Source of the DNA: Companilactobacillus formosensis
Lineage (GTDB): Bacteria > Bacillota > Bacilli > Lactobacillales > Lactobacillaceae
Direction of reading: 5' to 3'
Length of the DNA stretch: 64,000 bases
Assembly (NCBI RefSeq): GCF_005405305.1
Contig: NZ_BJDU01000002.1
Span: 124,001-188,000, forward strand
How positions within the stretch are numbered: the stretch's first letter is position 1; every line of letters begins with the position of its first letter. Shown here one piece after another: positions 43,062 through 52,554 of the stretch. Below the pieces are notes generated by a model. The model had not been told where the DNA came from, ran no database searches, and saw only the letters and a program-made list of their open reading frames with translations. The position numbers were made by a program, and so were the translations under genes.

Positions 43062-44177
43062 ATGGCAACTAAGAAACCAGCAGTATCAAAAGAATTAAAA
43101 GCAGCAACTAAGAAACTTATCAAGGATCTTAAGAAGACTGGTAAGATCACTGAAGATGACCTTCAAGAAAAAATCATCAAACCTTACAAATTAAAGGGTG
43201 ATGCTTTGACTAACTTCGTTAGTGAACTTGAAGATGTCGGTATCGGTGTTGTTGATGATAAAGGTAATCCTAGTAAATTAGCTCTTCTAAAAGAAAAGAA
43301 AGAAGAGAAAAAGACTAAGAAAAACGATACTACCGCACCAACTGATATCAAAGTAAACGACCCTGTTCGTATGTACTTAAAGGAAATCGGTCGTGTTCCA
43401 TTGCTTAATGCTCAACAAGAAGTAGATCTTGCTTTGAAGATTGAACAAGGTGATGAAGTGGCTAAGCAAAAACTAGCTGAAGCTAACTTGCGTTTGGTTG
43501 TTTCTATTGCCAAGAGATACGTTGGACGTGGAATGCAATTCCTTGACTTGATTCAAGAAGGTAACATGGGTCTAATGAAGGCCGTTGAGAAGTTTGATTA
43601 TCGTCTAGGATTCAAGTTCTCGACTTATGCAACTTGGTGGATCAGACAGGCTATTACGCGTGCTATCGCTGACCAAGCTAGAACTATTCGTATTCCAGTT
43701 CACATGGTTGAAACTATCAACAAATTGATCAGAATTCAACGTCAATTGCTTCAAGACCTAGGTCGTGAACCACTTCCTGAAGAAATTGGTGCTGAAATGG
43801 ACATGCCAACTGGTAAAGTTCGTGATATTCTAAAAATTGCTCAAGAACCAGTTTCTTTGGAAACACCTATTGGTGAAGAGGATGACTCACATCTTGGTGA
43901 CTTCATCGAAGATTCTGATGCAACTAGTCCAGAAGATCATGCTTCATACGAATTGTTGAAGGAACAACTAGAAAATGTTTTGGATACTTTGACAGATCGT
44001 GAAGAAAATGTTTTACGTTTGCGTTTCGGATTGGACGATGGACGTACAAGAACACTTGAAGAAGTAGGTAAGGTATTTGGCGTTACTCGTGAAAGAATTC
44101 GTCAAATTGAAGCCAAAGCTTTGAGAAAATTACGTCACCCATCAAGATCAAAACAATTGAAGGATTTTCTAGAATAA
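43062..44177 (+). CDS. rpoD: Primary sigma factor RpoD (SigA)
   Basis: 371 aa, ATG behind GGAGGAATAAT. Region 1.1 is basic and Lys-rich, region 1.2 is [16 protein letters not shown], regions 2.1-2.4 include [29 protein letters not shown] and [19 protein letters not shown], region 3 is [11 protein letters not shown], and region 4.2 is [21 protein letters not shown]. It directs RNA polymerase to housekeeping promoters such as the TTGACA/TATAAT boxes listed here. Confidence 0.98.
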   Translation: MATKKPAVSKELKAATKKLIKDLKKTGKITEDDLQEKIIKPYKLKGDALTNFVSELEDVGIGVVDDKGNPSKLALLKEKKEEKKTKKNDTTAPTDIKVNDPVRMYLKEIGRVPLLNAQQEVDLALKIEQGDEVAKQKLAEANLRLVVSIAKRYVGRGMQFLDLIQEGNMGLMKAVEKFDYRLGFKFSTYATWWIRQAITRAIADQARTIRIPVHMVETINKLIRIQRQLLQDLGREPLPEEIGAEMDMPTGKVRDILKIAQEPVSLETPIGEEDDSHLGDFIEDSDATSPEDHASYELLKEQLENVLDTLTDREENVLRLRFGLDDGRTRTLEEVGKVFGVTRERIRQIEAKALRKLRHPSRSKQLKDFLE

Positions 44178-44185
44178 TTAAATTG

Positions 44186-44210
44186 GATCACCTTATGGTG
44201 GTCTTTTTTA
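44186..44210 (+). terminator. Terminator of dnaG-rpoD
   Basis: GATCACC pairs with GGTGGTC around TTAT, followed by T6. Confidence 0.75.
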
Positions 44211-44350
44211 TGTTTCACTTGTCTTTTTCAATATCATGCTAGATAAAAAAAGACGTTTTTATAATTATGTTTCTGAAAATCAGTACTTTTCCTTTATATT
44301 TTTTCATGATTTGATTTACAATTATATTATCTATTGTTTTGGAGGAAGTT

Positions 44351-45547
44351 ATGTTAGATAAAAAGATTTACGATGAGATATTTTCCCGTTCATTTACTAT
44401 TCCCATTAAGGTGATTTACTGGGACGGAAAAGAAAAGAATTATGGACCAGAGGGCAAGTCTGATATAACGGTTAAGTTTAATGACAAGGTTCCAATTTCT
44501 GAGGTTGTCAAACATGCTACTTTGACTCTTGGTGAAGCCTACATGGATAAGAAGATTGAGATCGAAGGTTCAATTCAAAAATTGATCACTTCTGCTTATA
44601 CTCAATCAGATAGTTTTATGTCTAGTTTGAAATTAAAGAAATATATTCCTAAGTTCAATCACTCTGAAGAAGGAAATAAAAAAGAGATCCAAGAACATTA
44701 CGATATTGGTAATGATTTTTACAAGTTATGGTTGGATAAGACTATGACTTATTCTGCTGCTTATTTCAGAACACCAGAAGATACTTTGGAACAAGCTCAA
44801 ATGAATAAAGTTCATCACATCTTGAATAAGCTAAACACTAAGCCTGGTGAAACGATTCTTGATATTGGTTGCGGTTGGGGAACAATGATGTTTACCGCTG
44901 CTAAAGAATATGGGTTGAAGGCTAAAGGTGTTACTCTTAGTCAGGAACAATATGATTACGTGAACCAAAAGATTCAAGATGAAAATCTTTCTGATCAAAT
45001 GGAAGTAATGTTAGAAGACTATCGTGAAGTTACTGAAAAATTTGATCATGTGGTTTCCGTTGGTATGTTCGAACACGTTGGTAAGGATAATCTACCTGGT
45101 TATTTTGAAACTGTTAAGAAGAACTTAAAACCAAATGGGAATGCCTTGATTCACGGTATTACTGGTCAACATTATGGTGTTGGTGTCGATGCTTGGTTAG
45201 TTAAATATATCTTCCCAGGTGGCTACATTCCTGATGTTAAGGAAAATGTTGGTCACATTTTGGATGCTGGACTTCAAATCGATGACTTAGAGCCGTTACG
45301 TCGACACTATCAAAAGACAGTTGAAATTTGGGATCGTAATTTTAATAAGGTCAAAGATCAAGTTAACGAAATGTACGGTGAAAGATTCGTTCGTATGTGG
45401 GACTTGTATCTTCAAGCCTGTGCCGCTTCATTTGAAAGTGGTAATATTGATGTTATCCAATACTTGTTGACAAATGGTCCAAGTGGAACTGCTATGCCAA
45501 TGACACGTGAATACATGACAGACTTAGATAAAAAGACTGCAGAATAG
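44351..45547 (+). CDS. cfa: Cyclopropane-fatty-acyl-phospholipid synthase
   Basis: 398 aa from ATG 44351, right after GGAGGAAG; an earlier TTG is inside that site. The N-terminal lipid domain is followed by [27 protein letters not shown] and the SAM-binding [16 protein letters not shown]. Further conserved are [14 protein letters not shown] and the C-terminal [26 protein letters not shown]. It methylenates unsaturated acyl chains in membrane lipids, typically on acid or stationary-phase stress. Confidence 0.95.
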   Translation: MLDKKIYDEIFSRSFTIPIKVIYWDGKEKNYGPEGKSDITVKFNDKVPISEVVKHATLTLGEAYMDKKIEIEGSIQKLITSAYTQSDSFMSSLKLKKYIPKFNHSEEGNKKEIQEHYDIGNDFYKLWLDKTMTYSAAYFRTPEDTLEQAQMNKVHHILNKLNTKPGETILDIGCGWGTMMFTAAKEYGLKAKGVTLSQEQYDYVNQKIQDENLSDQMEVMLEDYREVTEKFDHVVSVGMFEHVGKDNLPGYFETVKKNLKPNGNALIHGITGQHYGVGVDAWLVKYIFPGGYIPDVKENVGHILDAGLQIDDLEPLRRHYQKTVEIWDRNFNKVKDQVNEMYGERFVRMWDLYLQACAASFESGNIDVIQYLLTNGPSGTAMPMTREYMTDLDKKTAE

Positions 45548-45555
45548 AGGTTAAA

Positions 45556-46245
45556 GTGACTTTACTTTCAAAGAGATTACAAGCCGTTTACCAAATGGTT
45601 GATAAAAATACTAGAGTAGCCGATATCGGCTCTGATCACGCATATTTACCAGTTGAATTGATTGAAACTAACATTGCTAGTTTTGCGATTGCTGGTGAAG
45701 TTGCCAAAGGACCAATGTCTCGTTCTAAAGAAGATGTTGACAAATTTGGCTTGAGTGAAAAAATCGATGTTCGTTTGGGTGACGGGTTAGCTGTCATTAA
45801 CGAAAATGACAAAATTGATACCGTAGTAATTGCTGGTATGGGCGGAATTTTGATCAAAGATATTTTAACTCGTGCCACACAAGAACAATTATCCAATGTA
45901 AAAACCCTAGTTTTGCAACCCAATATTGGTGAACCACTCGTACGTCACTGGTTGGTTGATAATAATTTCAAAATCGTTGATGAAAGCATCATTGCTGAAG
46001 AACATCATGTTTACGAAATTATTAAAGCTCAGAAAGTGAATGAACCGGTTAGTTTAACCCAAGCCCAATATTTAATGGGGCCGATATTAATGCAAAAGAA
46101 AACCCCAACGTTTATTGCTAAATGGGAACATAAATTGAACAATTTTAAAAAAGCAGTAGCCAATATGCACAATGCCAAAGTCATCGATCAAGAAAAGATT
46201 GCGGCAATGAACCAAGATATTAAATATATTGAGGAGATACTATAA
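45556..46245 (+). CDS. trmK: tRNA (adenine22-N1)-methyltransferase TrmK
   Basis: 229 aa, GTG start behind AGAGG. The Rossmann domain has VADIGSDHAYLPVELI, GEVAKGPMSRSKEDV, VRLGDGL and VVIAGMGGILI, followed by VLQPNIGEPLVRHWLVDNNF and a coiled-coil-like C-terminus. It methylates A22 of tRNA. It overlaps the Nif3-like gene by one base, a pairing conserved in Firmicutes. Confidence 0.94.
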   Translation: MTLLSKRLQAVYQMVDKNTRVADIGSDHAYLPVELIETNIASFAIAGEVAKGPMSRSKEDVDKFGLSEKIDVRLGDGLAVINENDKIDTVVIAGMGGILIKDILTRATQEQLSNVKTLVLQPNIGEPLVRHWLVDNNFKIVDESIIAEEHHVYEIIKAQKVNEPVSLTQAQYLMGPILMQKKTPTFIAKWEHKLNNFKKAVANMHNAKVIDQEKIAAMNQDIKYIEEIL

Positions 46246-47036
46246 TGGTTAAAGTTCAAGATGTTATCGAAAAAATTGAAGAAATTGCTCCATTATCAAT
46301 TAAGATGGAGGGTGATCCTACTGGTTTTCAACTAGGTGACAGGAATCAAGAGATTCACCGAGTTATGACAACTTTGGATGTTCGCCCTAATGTAGTTCAA
46401 GAAGCAATCGATAAAAAGATTGATTTGATTGTGGCTCACCACCCGGTAATGTTCCACGCTGCTCATAATTTAGACTTGGCTTCACCACAAAATAAAATGT
46501 ATCGTGATTTATTAGCTAATAACATTTCGGTCTATGCTAGTCATACTAACTTGGATAAAGCACATAATGGTATGAATGATTGGCTAATGGAAGAGTTAGG
46601 CTTAGAAAATGTTCGTTTTCTAGATGAAGATGATGATTATTCGATCGGTCGTATGGGAGAATTAAAAGAGCCTATGGCTTTAATTGATTTTGCTAAGAAA
46701 GTTCGTGATGATTTCAATGTTTCAAATTTACGTTATGTGAAATCAGATTTAGGACAACCGGTTCAAAAAGTTGCTGTTATCGGTGGCGATGCTGGAAAAT
46801 TCTATCCAGAGGTTTTAAAAGCCGGTGCTGATACCTTTATTACTGGGGATGTTTATTATCATACAGCCCACGATATGATGGCTAATGGCTTGAATGTAAT
46901 TGATCCAGGACATCATATTGAAGCAATCTTTATAAAAAAAATGGCTAATATTTTAAATGATTGGAAAAGGTCTAATAAAATTGATTTGGATATAGTACAA
47001 TCAAATGTAGATACAGAACCATATAATTTTTTATAG
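46245..47036 (+). CDS. Nif3-like dinuclear metal-centre protein (YqfO family, short form)
   Basis: 263 aa. Metal-binding motifs are IVAHHPVMFHAAHNLD, VYASHTNLDKAHNGMND and the C-terminal DPGHHIEAIFIKKMANIL. The PII/CutA-like domain inserted in the 370-aa Bacillus YqfO is absent here. The role in GTP-cyclohydrolase-type or nucleic acid metabolism is not settled. It is partnered with trmK. Confidence 0.9.
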   Translation: MVKVQDVIEKIEEIAPLSIKMEGDPTGFQLGDRNQEIHRVMTTLDVRPNVVQEAIDKKIDLIVAHHPVMFHAAHNLDLASPQNKMYRDLLANNISVYASHTNLDKAHNGMNDWLMEELGLENVRFLDEDDDYSIGRMGELKEPMALIDFAKKVRDDFNVSNLRYVKSDLGQPVQKVAVIGGDAGKFYPEVLKAGADTFITGDVYYHTAHDMMANGLNVIDPGHHIEAIFIKKMANILNDWKRSNKIDLDIVQSNVDTEPYNFL

Positions 47037-47049
47037 GGAGCGTATAAAA

Positions 47050-48294
47050 ATGGCAATAAAGTATGAAAAATTGATTCCTCGTTTTTTGGAATATGTAAAG
47101 CAAAATACTCGTTCTGACGAATATTCAGACACTGTTCCTTCAACTGAAAGACAAACAGAATTCTTGAAGAAATTAGCTGAAGAATTAATGGAAATCGGAA
47201 TGAAGGATGTTAAAATTCGAAAAGTTGACTCATATTTGACAGCGGAATTGCCTTCAAATCTTGATAAAGATGTTCCAGTTTTGGGATTGATTTCTCACGT
47301 TGATACTGCTGACTTTAATTCAGAAAATATCAAACCAAAAATCGTCGAAAATTATGATGGAAGTGTTATTAAGCTAGATGAGGCTGGCAAATACACGCTT
47401 GATCCTGCAGTTTTTCCATCATTGAAGAAATACAATGGTCAAACATTGATTACTACTAGTGGTGACACTTTATTGGGTTCAGATGATAAATCTGGTGTTG
47501 CTGAAATCATCACAACAATGGAATATTTGATTAATCATCCAGAAATTAAGCATGGTAAGATCAAGATTGGACTAGGACCTGATGAAGAAATCGGTACTGG
47601 TGCTAAGAAGTTCGATGTCAAAGATTTTGGAGCTGACTTTGCTTACACAGTTGATGGTGGTCCAGTTGGACAACTTGAATTTGAAACATTCTCAGCTGCT
47701 AGTCTAAAAGTTCACATCACTGGTAAAGATGTTCACCCATCTGGTGCCAAGGGAATCATGGTCAACTCAATGTTGATTGCTAGTGAATTCCAAAGCATGT
47801 TGCCAGCTGATGAAGTTCCAGAAAAGACAGAAGGTCGTGAAGGATTCTACTTGCTCTGTGATGAACAAGGGACGATTGATCACACCGATATGTCTTATAT
47901 CATTCGTGACTTTGAACGTGATGGTTTGGAGAGCCGTAAGAACAAAGTTACCGAAATCGTTAAAGAATTAAATGATAAATACGGTGCTGATACGGTAAAA
48001 ATCGATATGGTCGATCAATACTACAACATGTATGAAGTTATGAAGGATCATATGGAGGTTGTTCACATTGCTGAGCAAGCTATGAAGAATCTTGGTATCG
48101 AACCTGATGAAGCTCCAGTACGTGGTGGTACAGATGGTTCAACCATTTCATTTATGGGATTGCCAACTCCTAATCTCTTTGCTGGTGGAGAGAATATGCA
48201 CGGACGTTTTGAATATGTGGCTGAAGAGTCCATGGAAAAAGCTTGCGATGTAATTCTCGAAATTATCAAATTAAATAATGAACAAACTAAATAA
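47050..48294 (+). CDS. pepT: Peptidase T (tripeptidase)
   Basis: 414 aa, ATG behind AGGGAG. It is an M20 enzyme with zinc and catalytic motifs SHVDTADF, LLGSDDKSGVAEIIT, GPDEEIGTGAKKFD, YTVDGGPVG, VHPSGAKG and the C-terminal GGTDGSTISFMG and GGENMHGRFEYV. It releases the N-terminal residue of tripeptides in the cytosol, as is usual in proteolytic lactic acid bacteria. Confidence 0.96.
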   Translation: MAIKYEKLIPRFLEYVKQNTRSDEYSDTVPSTERQTEFLKKLAEELMEIGMKDVKIRKVDSYLTAELPSNLDKDVPVLGLISHVDTADFNSENIKPKIVENYDGSVIKLDEAGKYTLDPAVFPSLKKYNGQTLITTSGDTLLGSDDKSGVAEIITTMEYLINHPEIKHGKIKIGLGPDEEIGTGAKKFDVKDFGADFAYTVDGGPVGQLEFETFSAASLKVHITGKDVHPSGAKGIMVNSMLIASEFQSMLPADEVPEKTEGREGFYLLCDEQGTIDHTDMSYIIRDFERDGLESRKNKVTEIVKELNDKYGADTVKIDMVDQYYNMYEVMKDHMEVVHIAEQAMKNLGIEPDEAPVRGGTDGSTISFMGLPTPNLFAGGENMHGRFEYVAEESMEKACDVILEIIKLNNEQTK

Positions 48295-48312
48295 TTTTAT
48301 AAAAAAGTAAAT

Positions 48313-48368
48313 AATAGCATCTATATAGAAGTTTTCCGAAACGGAGACTCTGAATAGATGCTATTTTT
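48313..48368 (+). terminator. Terminator of pepT (repeat hairpin copy A)
   Basis: AATAGCATCTAT pairs with ATAGATGCTATT, followed by T residues. The same arms recur in the hairpin at 52403-52447. Confidence 0.8.
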
Positions 48369-48386
48369 GTACATTCAAAATCAATG

Positions 48387-48411
48387 ATAATAAATGTTTT
48401 ACGAAAACATA
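48387..48411. repeat. 25-bp repeat, copy 1, with 17-bp palindrome
   Basis: Contains the palindrome ATGTTTTACGAAAACAT (48394-48410, 7-bp arms, 3-base centre). The same 25 bases occur at 53770-53794. Copy 1 lies 11 bases upstream of the -35 of the ABC exporter promoter, a position suited to a regulator site. Confidence 0.65.
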
Positions 48412-48421
48412 ATCTCAATTC

Positions 48422-48450
48422 TTGATTACAAAAGCAGACTGTAATAAGAT
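48422..48450 (+). promoter_or_regulatory. Promoter of the heterodimeric ABC exporter
   Basis: TTGATT (48422-48427) and TAAGAT (48445-48450) are 17 bases apart. Confidence 0.5.
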
Positions 48451-48468
48451 TAAAGCAGACATTTTTAT

Positions 48469-48524
48469 AGCGTCACGGATTCCTTAGTCCTCACTAGGTC
48501 ATAGGAGTTCGTGACGCTTTTTTT
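48469..48524 (+). terminator. Attenuator-like terminator in the ABC exporter leader
   Basis: AGCGTCACG (48469-48477) pairs with CGTGACGCT (48510-48518), followed by T7. It lies between the predicted promoter and the gene, and its T run directly abuts the ribosome binding site GGAAGTG, so it looks like a regulated attenuator rather than the end of an upstream gene, pepT having its own terminator. Confidence 0.65.
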
Positions 48525-48539
48525 ATGGGAAGTGAAAAT

Positions 48540-50267
48540 TTGTTTCGAATTGTAATGCAACATATTCAAGGTAAGGCAAGGTTAAGTTTCTTTTTTGCTC
48601 CCTTGATCATGTTAGGAGAGGTTTTTTGTGATTTACAGCAGCCGACCTTGATGTCTAAAATTATTGACCAAGGTTTAGCTAAAGGTGATTTGGGATATGT
48701 AATCCATAATGCATTATTAATGACTATGTTTGCAGTCCTAGGATTAATTTTTGGTGGCAGTTGTGGTGCTTTAGGAAGTTTTGCTTCTTTAAAGATGGGA
48801 GAGTCGTTAAGAAGCCATCTTTTAGACGTAGCGTTAAACGACCTTCAACCAAAGAGTTTATCACCAGCTACTTTGATAACTAGAATTACTAATGATGTTA
48901 CGCAAATGCAAAATTTAGTCATGATGGTAACAAGAGGGTTGGTACGTTCTCCTATGTTACTGTTTGGCGGAATTGTTATGTCAATCATCATTTGTCCTGA
49001 TTTGGCTCCAATACTGGGAATAATAATGCCTTTTTTGATTATTTTTTTAATAATTGTTGTTCGTAGAAGTATTCCCAAATATACCCGGATGCAGCAATCA
49101 GTTGATGCTGTCAATCGAGTGATGCGAGAAAATCTTCAAGGTGCTAAGACAATCAAAGCCTATGTTTTAGAAAATCATCAGTTACAACAATTTACTGAAC
49201 AGAATAAAAAATTGCAGCAAAATAGTCAATTAGCTTCATTAGCCACTGTTATATTATCGCCGGTCATTCAATTGATGCTAAATATTGGTGTTATTGTCGC
49301 TATTGGCTACGGTGGTAGTTTAGCAATCAGTAATACGATCAGTGACGGTCAGATTATTGCTTTTGTAAACTACATGATTCAAATCACAACAGCTATGATT
49401 CAAACAGTTAATATTATTACAGCCTTTTCACGAGCAATCACTAGTTCGAGTAGAGTTCAAGATATTTTGAATCTTGAAACTAATGAACGAGTAGTTATGC
49501 ATGCAGAAAAAATGCCTTCGAATAGTGATATTGAATTTAAGAATGTGAGTTTTGGTTTTAATAATAGTAAACCAATTTTGAATGAAATTAATTTTAAAAT
49601 CGGAGATGGACAATGGTTAGGGATTATTGGAGAAACTGGTTCTGGAAAGAGTTCACTAATTAATCTTTTGACTCGAAAATACGATGATTATCGAGGTCAA
49701 ATTAAGGTTGGTGGAGTAGATATTAAAAAATTGTCACTAAATGATTTGCATCGAAAAATTGCCGTAGCTCTTCAAGATTCCTTGCTTTTTTCGGGAAATA
49801 TTTTAGGTAATTTAACTTATGGAAAGTCCGATGCTTCTAAAGCTGCCTTAAAACAAGCTAGCCAAACATCAATGAGTAGTGAGTTTATTGAACAATTACC
49901 CGACAAATATCAAGCTTCAGTTGAACAAGCTGGAAAAAATTTCTCGGGTGGTCAACGCCAAAGATTGAACATCGCTCGTGCTTTGGTAATGCAATCTGAC
50001 ATTTTAGTATTGGATGATGCTACTAGTGCAGTCGATCAAACAACGAATGCTTTAATCAAGCAAAGATTAGAGAAATTACGCCAAAATAAAACTACATTAA
50101 TAGTTTCTCAACGAGTAACTAATATTATGGATTGTGATAAAATCTTAGTTTTACAAGATGGACAAATAACAGCTCTGGGAACGCATCAACAGTTGCTGCA
50201 GCAATCCCAATTTTATCGTCAATTAGTTCAAACACAGATGGGAGATGTTGATTTTGGACATGCATAA
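48540..50267 (+). CDS. ABC exporter half-transporter, first subunit (degenerate ATP site)
   Basis: 575 aa from TTG 48540, five bases after GGAAGTG; the ATG at 48525 falls in the attenuator's T run and has no site. Six membrane helices precede a nucleotide-binding domain with Walker A GETGSGKSS, signature FSGGQRQRLNIARAL and Walker B LVLDDATSAVD. The residue after Walker B is Asp instead of Glu, as in the degenerate subunit of LmrCD-type heterodimers. Its partner follows with an overlap. Substrate is probably a drug or lipid-like compound. Confidence 0.88.
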   Translation: MFRIVMQHIQGKARLSFFFAPLIMLGEVFCDLQQPTLMSKIIDQGLAKGDLGYVIHNALLMTMFAVLGLIFGGSCGALGSFASLKMGESLRSHLLDVALNDLQPKSLSPATLITRITNDVTQMQNLVMMVTRGLVRSPMLLFGGIVMSIIICPDLAPILGIIMPFLIIFLIIVVRRSIPKYTRMQQSVDAVNRVMRENLQGAKTIKAYVLENHQLQQFTEQNKKLQQNSQLASLATVILSPVIQLMLNIGVIVAIGYGGSLAISNTISDGQIIAFVNYMIQITTAMIQTVNIITAFSRAITSSSRVQDILNLETNERVVMHAEKMPSNSDIEFKNVSFGFNNSKPILNEINFKIGDGQWLGIIGETGSGKSSLINLLTRKYDDYRGQIKVGGVDIKKLSLNDLHRKIAVALQDSLLFSGNILGNLTYGKSDASKAALKQASQTSMSSEFIEQLPDKYQASVEQAGKNFSGGQRQRLNIARALVMQSDILVLDDATSAVDQTTNALIKQRLEKLRQNKTTLIVSQRVTNIMDCDKILVLQDGQITALGTHQQLLQQSQFYRQLVQTQMGDVDFGHA

Positions 50268-52035
50268 AAGGGCTCCGAGAAATATTCATCCACAAAAGGT
50301 TAACTTAGACAATTGGCAAGCAACTATTAAAAGAATGTGGAATTACTTGTCGAATTATCGTTGGAAGCTATTACTAGTATTTGGATTAACAATAATAACA
50401 ACATCAGTTACGATTGTTGGTAATCGAATGAATGGGATTATCGTTGACCAATATATTGATAAAAATCGTTTACGAGCACTGATTACAGTATGTATTTTCC
50501 TAGCGATTATTTACTTTGTTTCTAGTATTTTTACGTATTTTCAAAATTCAATCATTATAAAAGTGGCTCAAGCAACGAGTAATCAAATAAGACAAGATGT
50601 TTTTGGCAATTTACAACGGCTGCCTATGAAATATTTTGATACTCACGATAATGGAGATATTATGAGTCGCTTGACTAATGATGTAGATAATATCAATACT
50701 GCTTTGATGCAAAGCTTTGTCCAATTATTTACGGGGATAATCAGTGTAATCGGCATGGGATTAGCAATGTTGATTTTGTCACCGATACTTACGTTGATTG
50801 CTATTCTTAGTACAGTTGCGACGTATTTGTTTTCTAAAGGTATTGCGAAACTAACTCAGAAAGCTTTTTTAACTCAGCAAGAGTCATTGGGAAAGTTAAA
50901 TACTCAAATTGAAGAAACTGTTTCCGGTAAGCAATTAGTTCAGCTGTTTAATCATACAAGCATTACTTTGAATGAGTTTGATCAAGTAAATTCTCAATAT
51001 ACTAGAGCAGCATTTAAGGCTCAAGCATTATCTTCAATTATTGGTCCATTTAATAACATGACTAATAACATTGCCTATCTATTGATTACAGCCGTTGGTG
51101 CAATTTCAATTATTGGTGGTTTTGGTAATATTACCGTAGGAATTATCTTTACCTTCCTAATTTATTTACGTAACTTTACTGGTCCTATAAATAATGTTTT
51201 AAATTTGATCAATACATTACAGCTTTCTTTAGCAAGTGCGCAACGTGTTTTTCAGTTGATTGATGAAGAGCCAGAAAAAGATAGTCAAGATTCTATCGGT
51301 TTGCCTAGCGCTATAGGACATGTAGAATTTGAGGACGTTTATTTTGCCTATGATAAAAAATTGATTTTGAAAGATATTAATATAGTTGCCGATCCTGGAA
51401 AAGTGATTGCTTTAGTTGGACCAACGGGAGCCGGGAAAACGACTATAATGAACTTATTGACCAATCTGTACCCTTTACAAAAAGGACGAATTCTTTTGGA
51501 TGGGCATGATGTGACCAAGATTAGACGACATGATCTGCGTCATTTAGTAACAGTCGTTCAACAAGAATCATTTCTATTCAATTTAAGCATTCGTGAAAAC
51601 ATCCGTTTAGGTAGACCAAATGCTAGTGATGAAGAGGTCATAAGTGCGGCAAAGGCTGCTAACGCTGACAAATTTATTGAACAACTGCCTAATGGATATG
51701 AAACAATTTTGAGTGAAAATGCTAGTCAATTATCACAAGGCCAGCGTCAACTTCTGAGTATTGCTAGAGCCTTTATTGCCAAGTCTCCGGTCTTAGTTTT
51801 GGATGAAGCAACGGCCTCGATTGATAGTCAAACCGAAGTAGATGTTCAAAATGCTATGACTACTTTGATGAAAGATAAAACTAGTTTTGTGATTGCCCAT
51901 CGTCTGTCAACGATTAAAAATGCAGATAAAATTTTGGTAATTGATCATGGTCAAATAATTGAAAGAGGTACGCATCAAGAATTATTAGCCAAACAAGGAT
52001 TTTATGCGCAAATGTATAATAGTCAATTTGATTAA
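50245..52035 (+). CDS. ABC exporter half-transporter, second subunit
   Basis: 596 aa counted from ATG 50245, overlapping the first subunit gene by 23 bases; TTG 50254 or ATG 50260 are possible starts because GGGAG sits just before 50245. Six helices and a nucleotide-binding domain follow: Walker A GPTGAGKTT, Walker B LVLDEATASID with catalytic Glu, and an unusual signature LSQGQRQLL. Canonical Walker B with a variant signature is what is expected of the partner to the Asp-containing subunit, giving one active and one degenerate ATP site. Confidence 0.9.
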   Translation: MLILDMHKRAPRNIHPQKVNLDNWQATIKRMWNYLSNYRWKLLLVFGLTIITTSVTIVGNRMNGIIVDQYIDKNRLRALITVCIFLAIIYFVSSIFTYFQNSIIIKVAQATSNQIRQDVFGNLQRLPMKYFDTHDNGDIMSRLTNDVDNINTALMQSFVQLFTGIISVIGMGLAMLILSPILTLIAILSTVATYLFSKGIAKLTQKAFLTQQESLGKLNTQIEETVSGKQLVQLFNHTSITLNEFDQVNSQYTRAAFKAQALSSIIGPFNNMTNNIAYLLITAVGAISIIGGFGNITVGIIFTFLIYLRNFTGPINNVLNLINTLQLSLASAQRVFQLIDEEPEKDSQDSIGLPSAIGHVEFEDVYFAYDKKLILKDINIVADPGKVIALVGPTGAGKTTIMNLLTNLYPLQKGRILLDGHDVTKIRRHDLRHLVTVVQQESFLFNLSIRENIRLGRPNASDEEVISAAKAANADKFIEQLPNGYETILSENASQLSQGQRQLLSIARAFIAKSPVLVLDEATASIDSQTEVDVQNAMTTLMKDKTSFVIAHRLSTIKNADKILVIDHGQIIERGTHQELLAKQGFYAQMYNSQFD

Positions 52036-52110
52036 TCTAATAATCAGTATTTTCAAATGTTTTTGATTGTGAGATAATTTAACTACTTTTTAATAAGGGA
52101 GAAAATAACT

Positions 52111-52299
52111 ATGCCATTAGTACATATTGATTTGATTGCAGGCCGTTCAGAAGAACAATTAAGAGGAATGGTTAAAGATGTTACAGCTGCTATTGTTAAG
52201 AACACAGGTGCTCCAGCTGAACACGTTCATGTTGTCTTGAATGAAATGGAAAAAGAACATTACGCAGTTGGTGGTGTTTTGAAGAGCGACGAAAAATAA
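52111..52299 (+). CDS. 4-oxalocrotonate tautomerase-family protein
   Basis: 62 aa, ATG behind AAGGGAG. The catalytic Pro is residue 2 (MPLVHIDLIAGRSEEQLRG), and the C-terminal AEHVHVVLNEMEKEHYAVGG is typical. Such enzymes form hexamers and catalyse keto-enol tautomerisation; the physiological substrate in lactic acid bacteria is unknown. Confidence 0.92.
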   Translation: MPLVHIDLIAGRSEEQLRGMVKDVTAAIVKNTGAPAEHVHVVLNEMEKEHYAVGGVLKSDEK

Positions 52300-52402
52300 G
52301 CTTGATACTCTCAATTTATTGCTAAGAGAAATTTTACAGCTAAGCCAATTTTCTTCGCTATTCCGGACTAGATAGTGATTCTATTTTTAATATCAACAAA
52401 CT

Positions 52403-52447
52403 AATAGCATCTATTTAGATTATCGCAATCTGAATAGATGTTATTTT
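52403..52447 (+). terminator. Terminator (repeat hairpin copy B)
   Basis: AATAGCATCTATT pairs with AATAGATGTTATT, with T6 after it. It shares both arms with the pepT terminator at 48313-48368, differing in the loop. Confidence 0.75.
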
Positions 52448-52498
52448 TTAGTTAATAACGTATTGCACACAACTTATTTTAATTTATCTTATGTAACC

Positions 52499-52527
52499 TT
52501 GACACGCTTTTTTGACTAGTTGACAAT
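52499..52527 (+). promoter_or_regulatory. Promoter of the DUF2075 gene
   Basis: TTGACA (52499-52504) and GACAAT (52522-52527) are 17 bases apart. Confidence 0.6.
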
Positions 52528-52554
52528 GAATGAGTCATTAATGGAAGGTGAATC

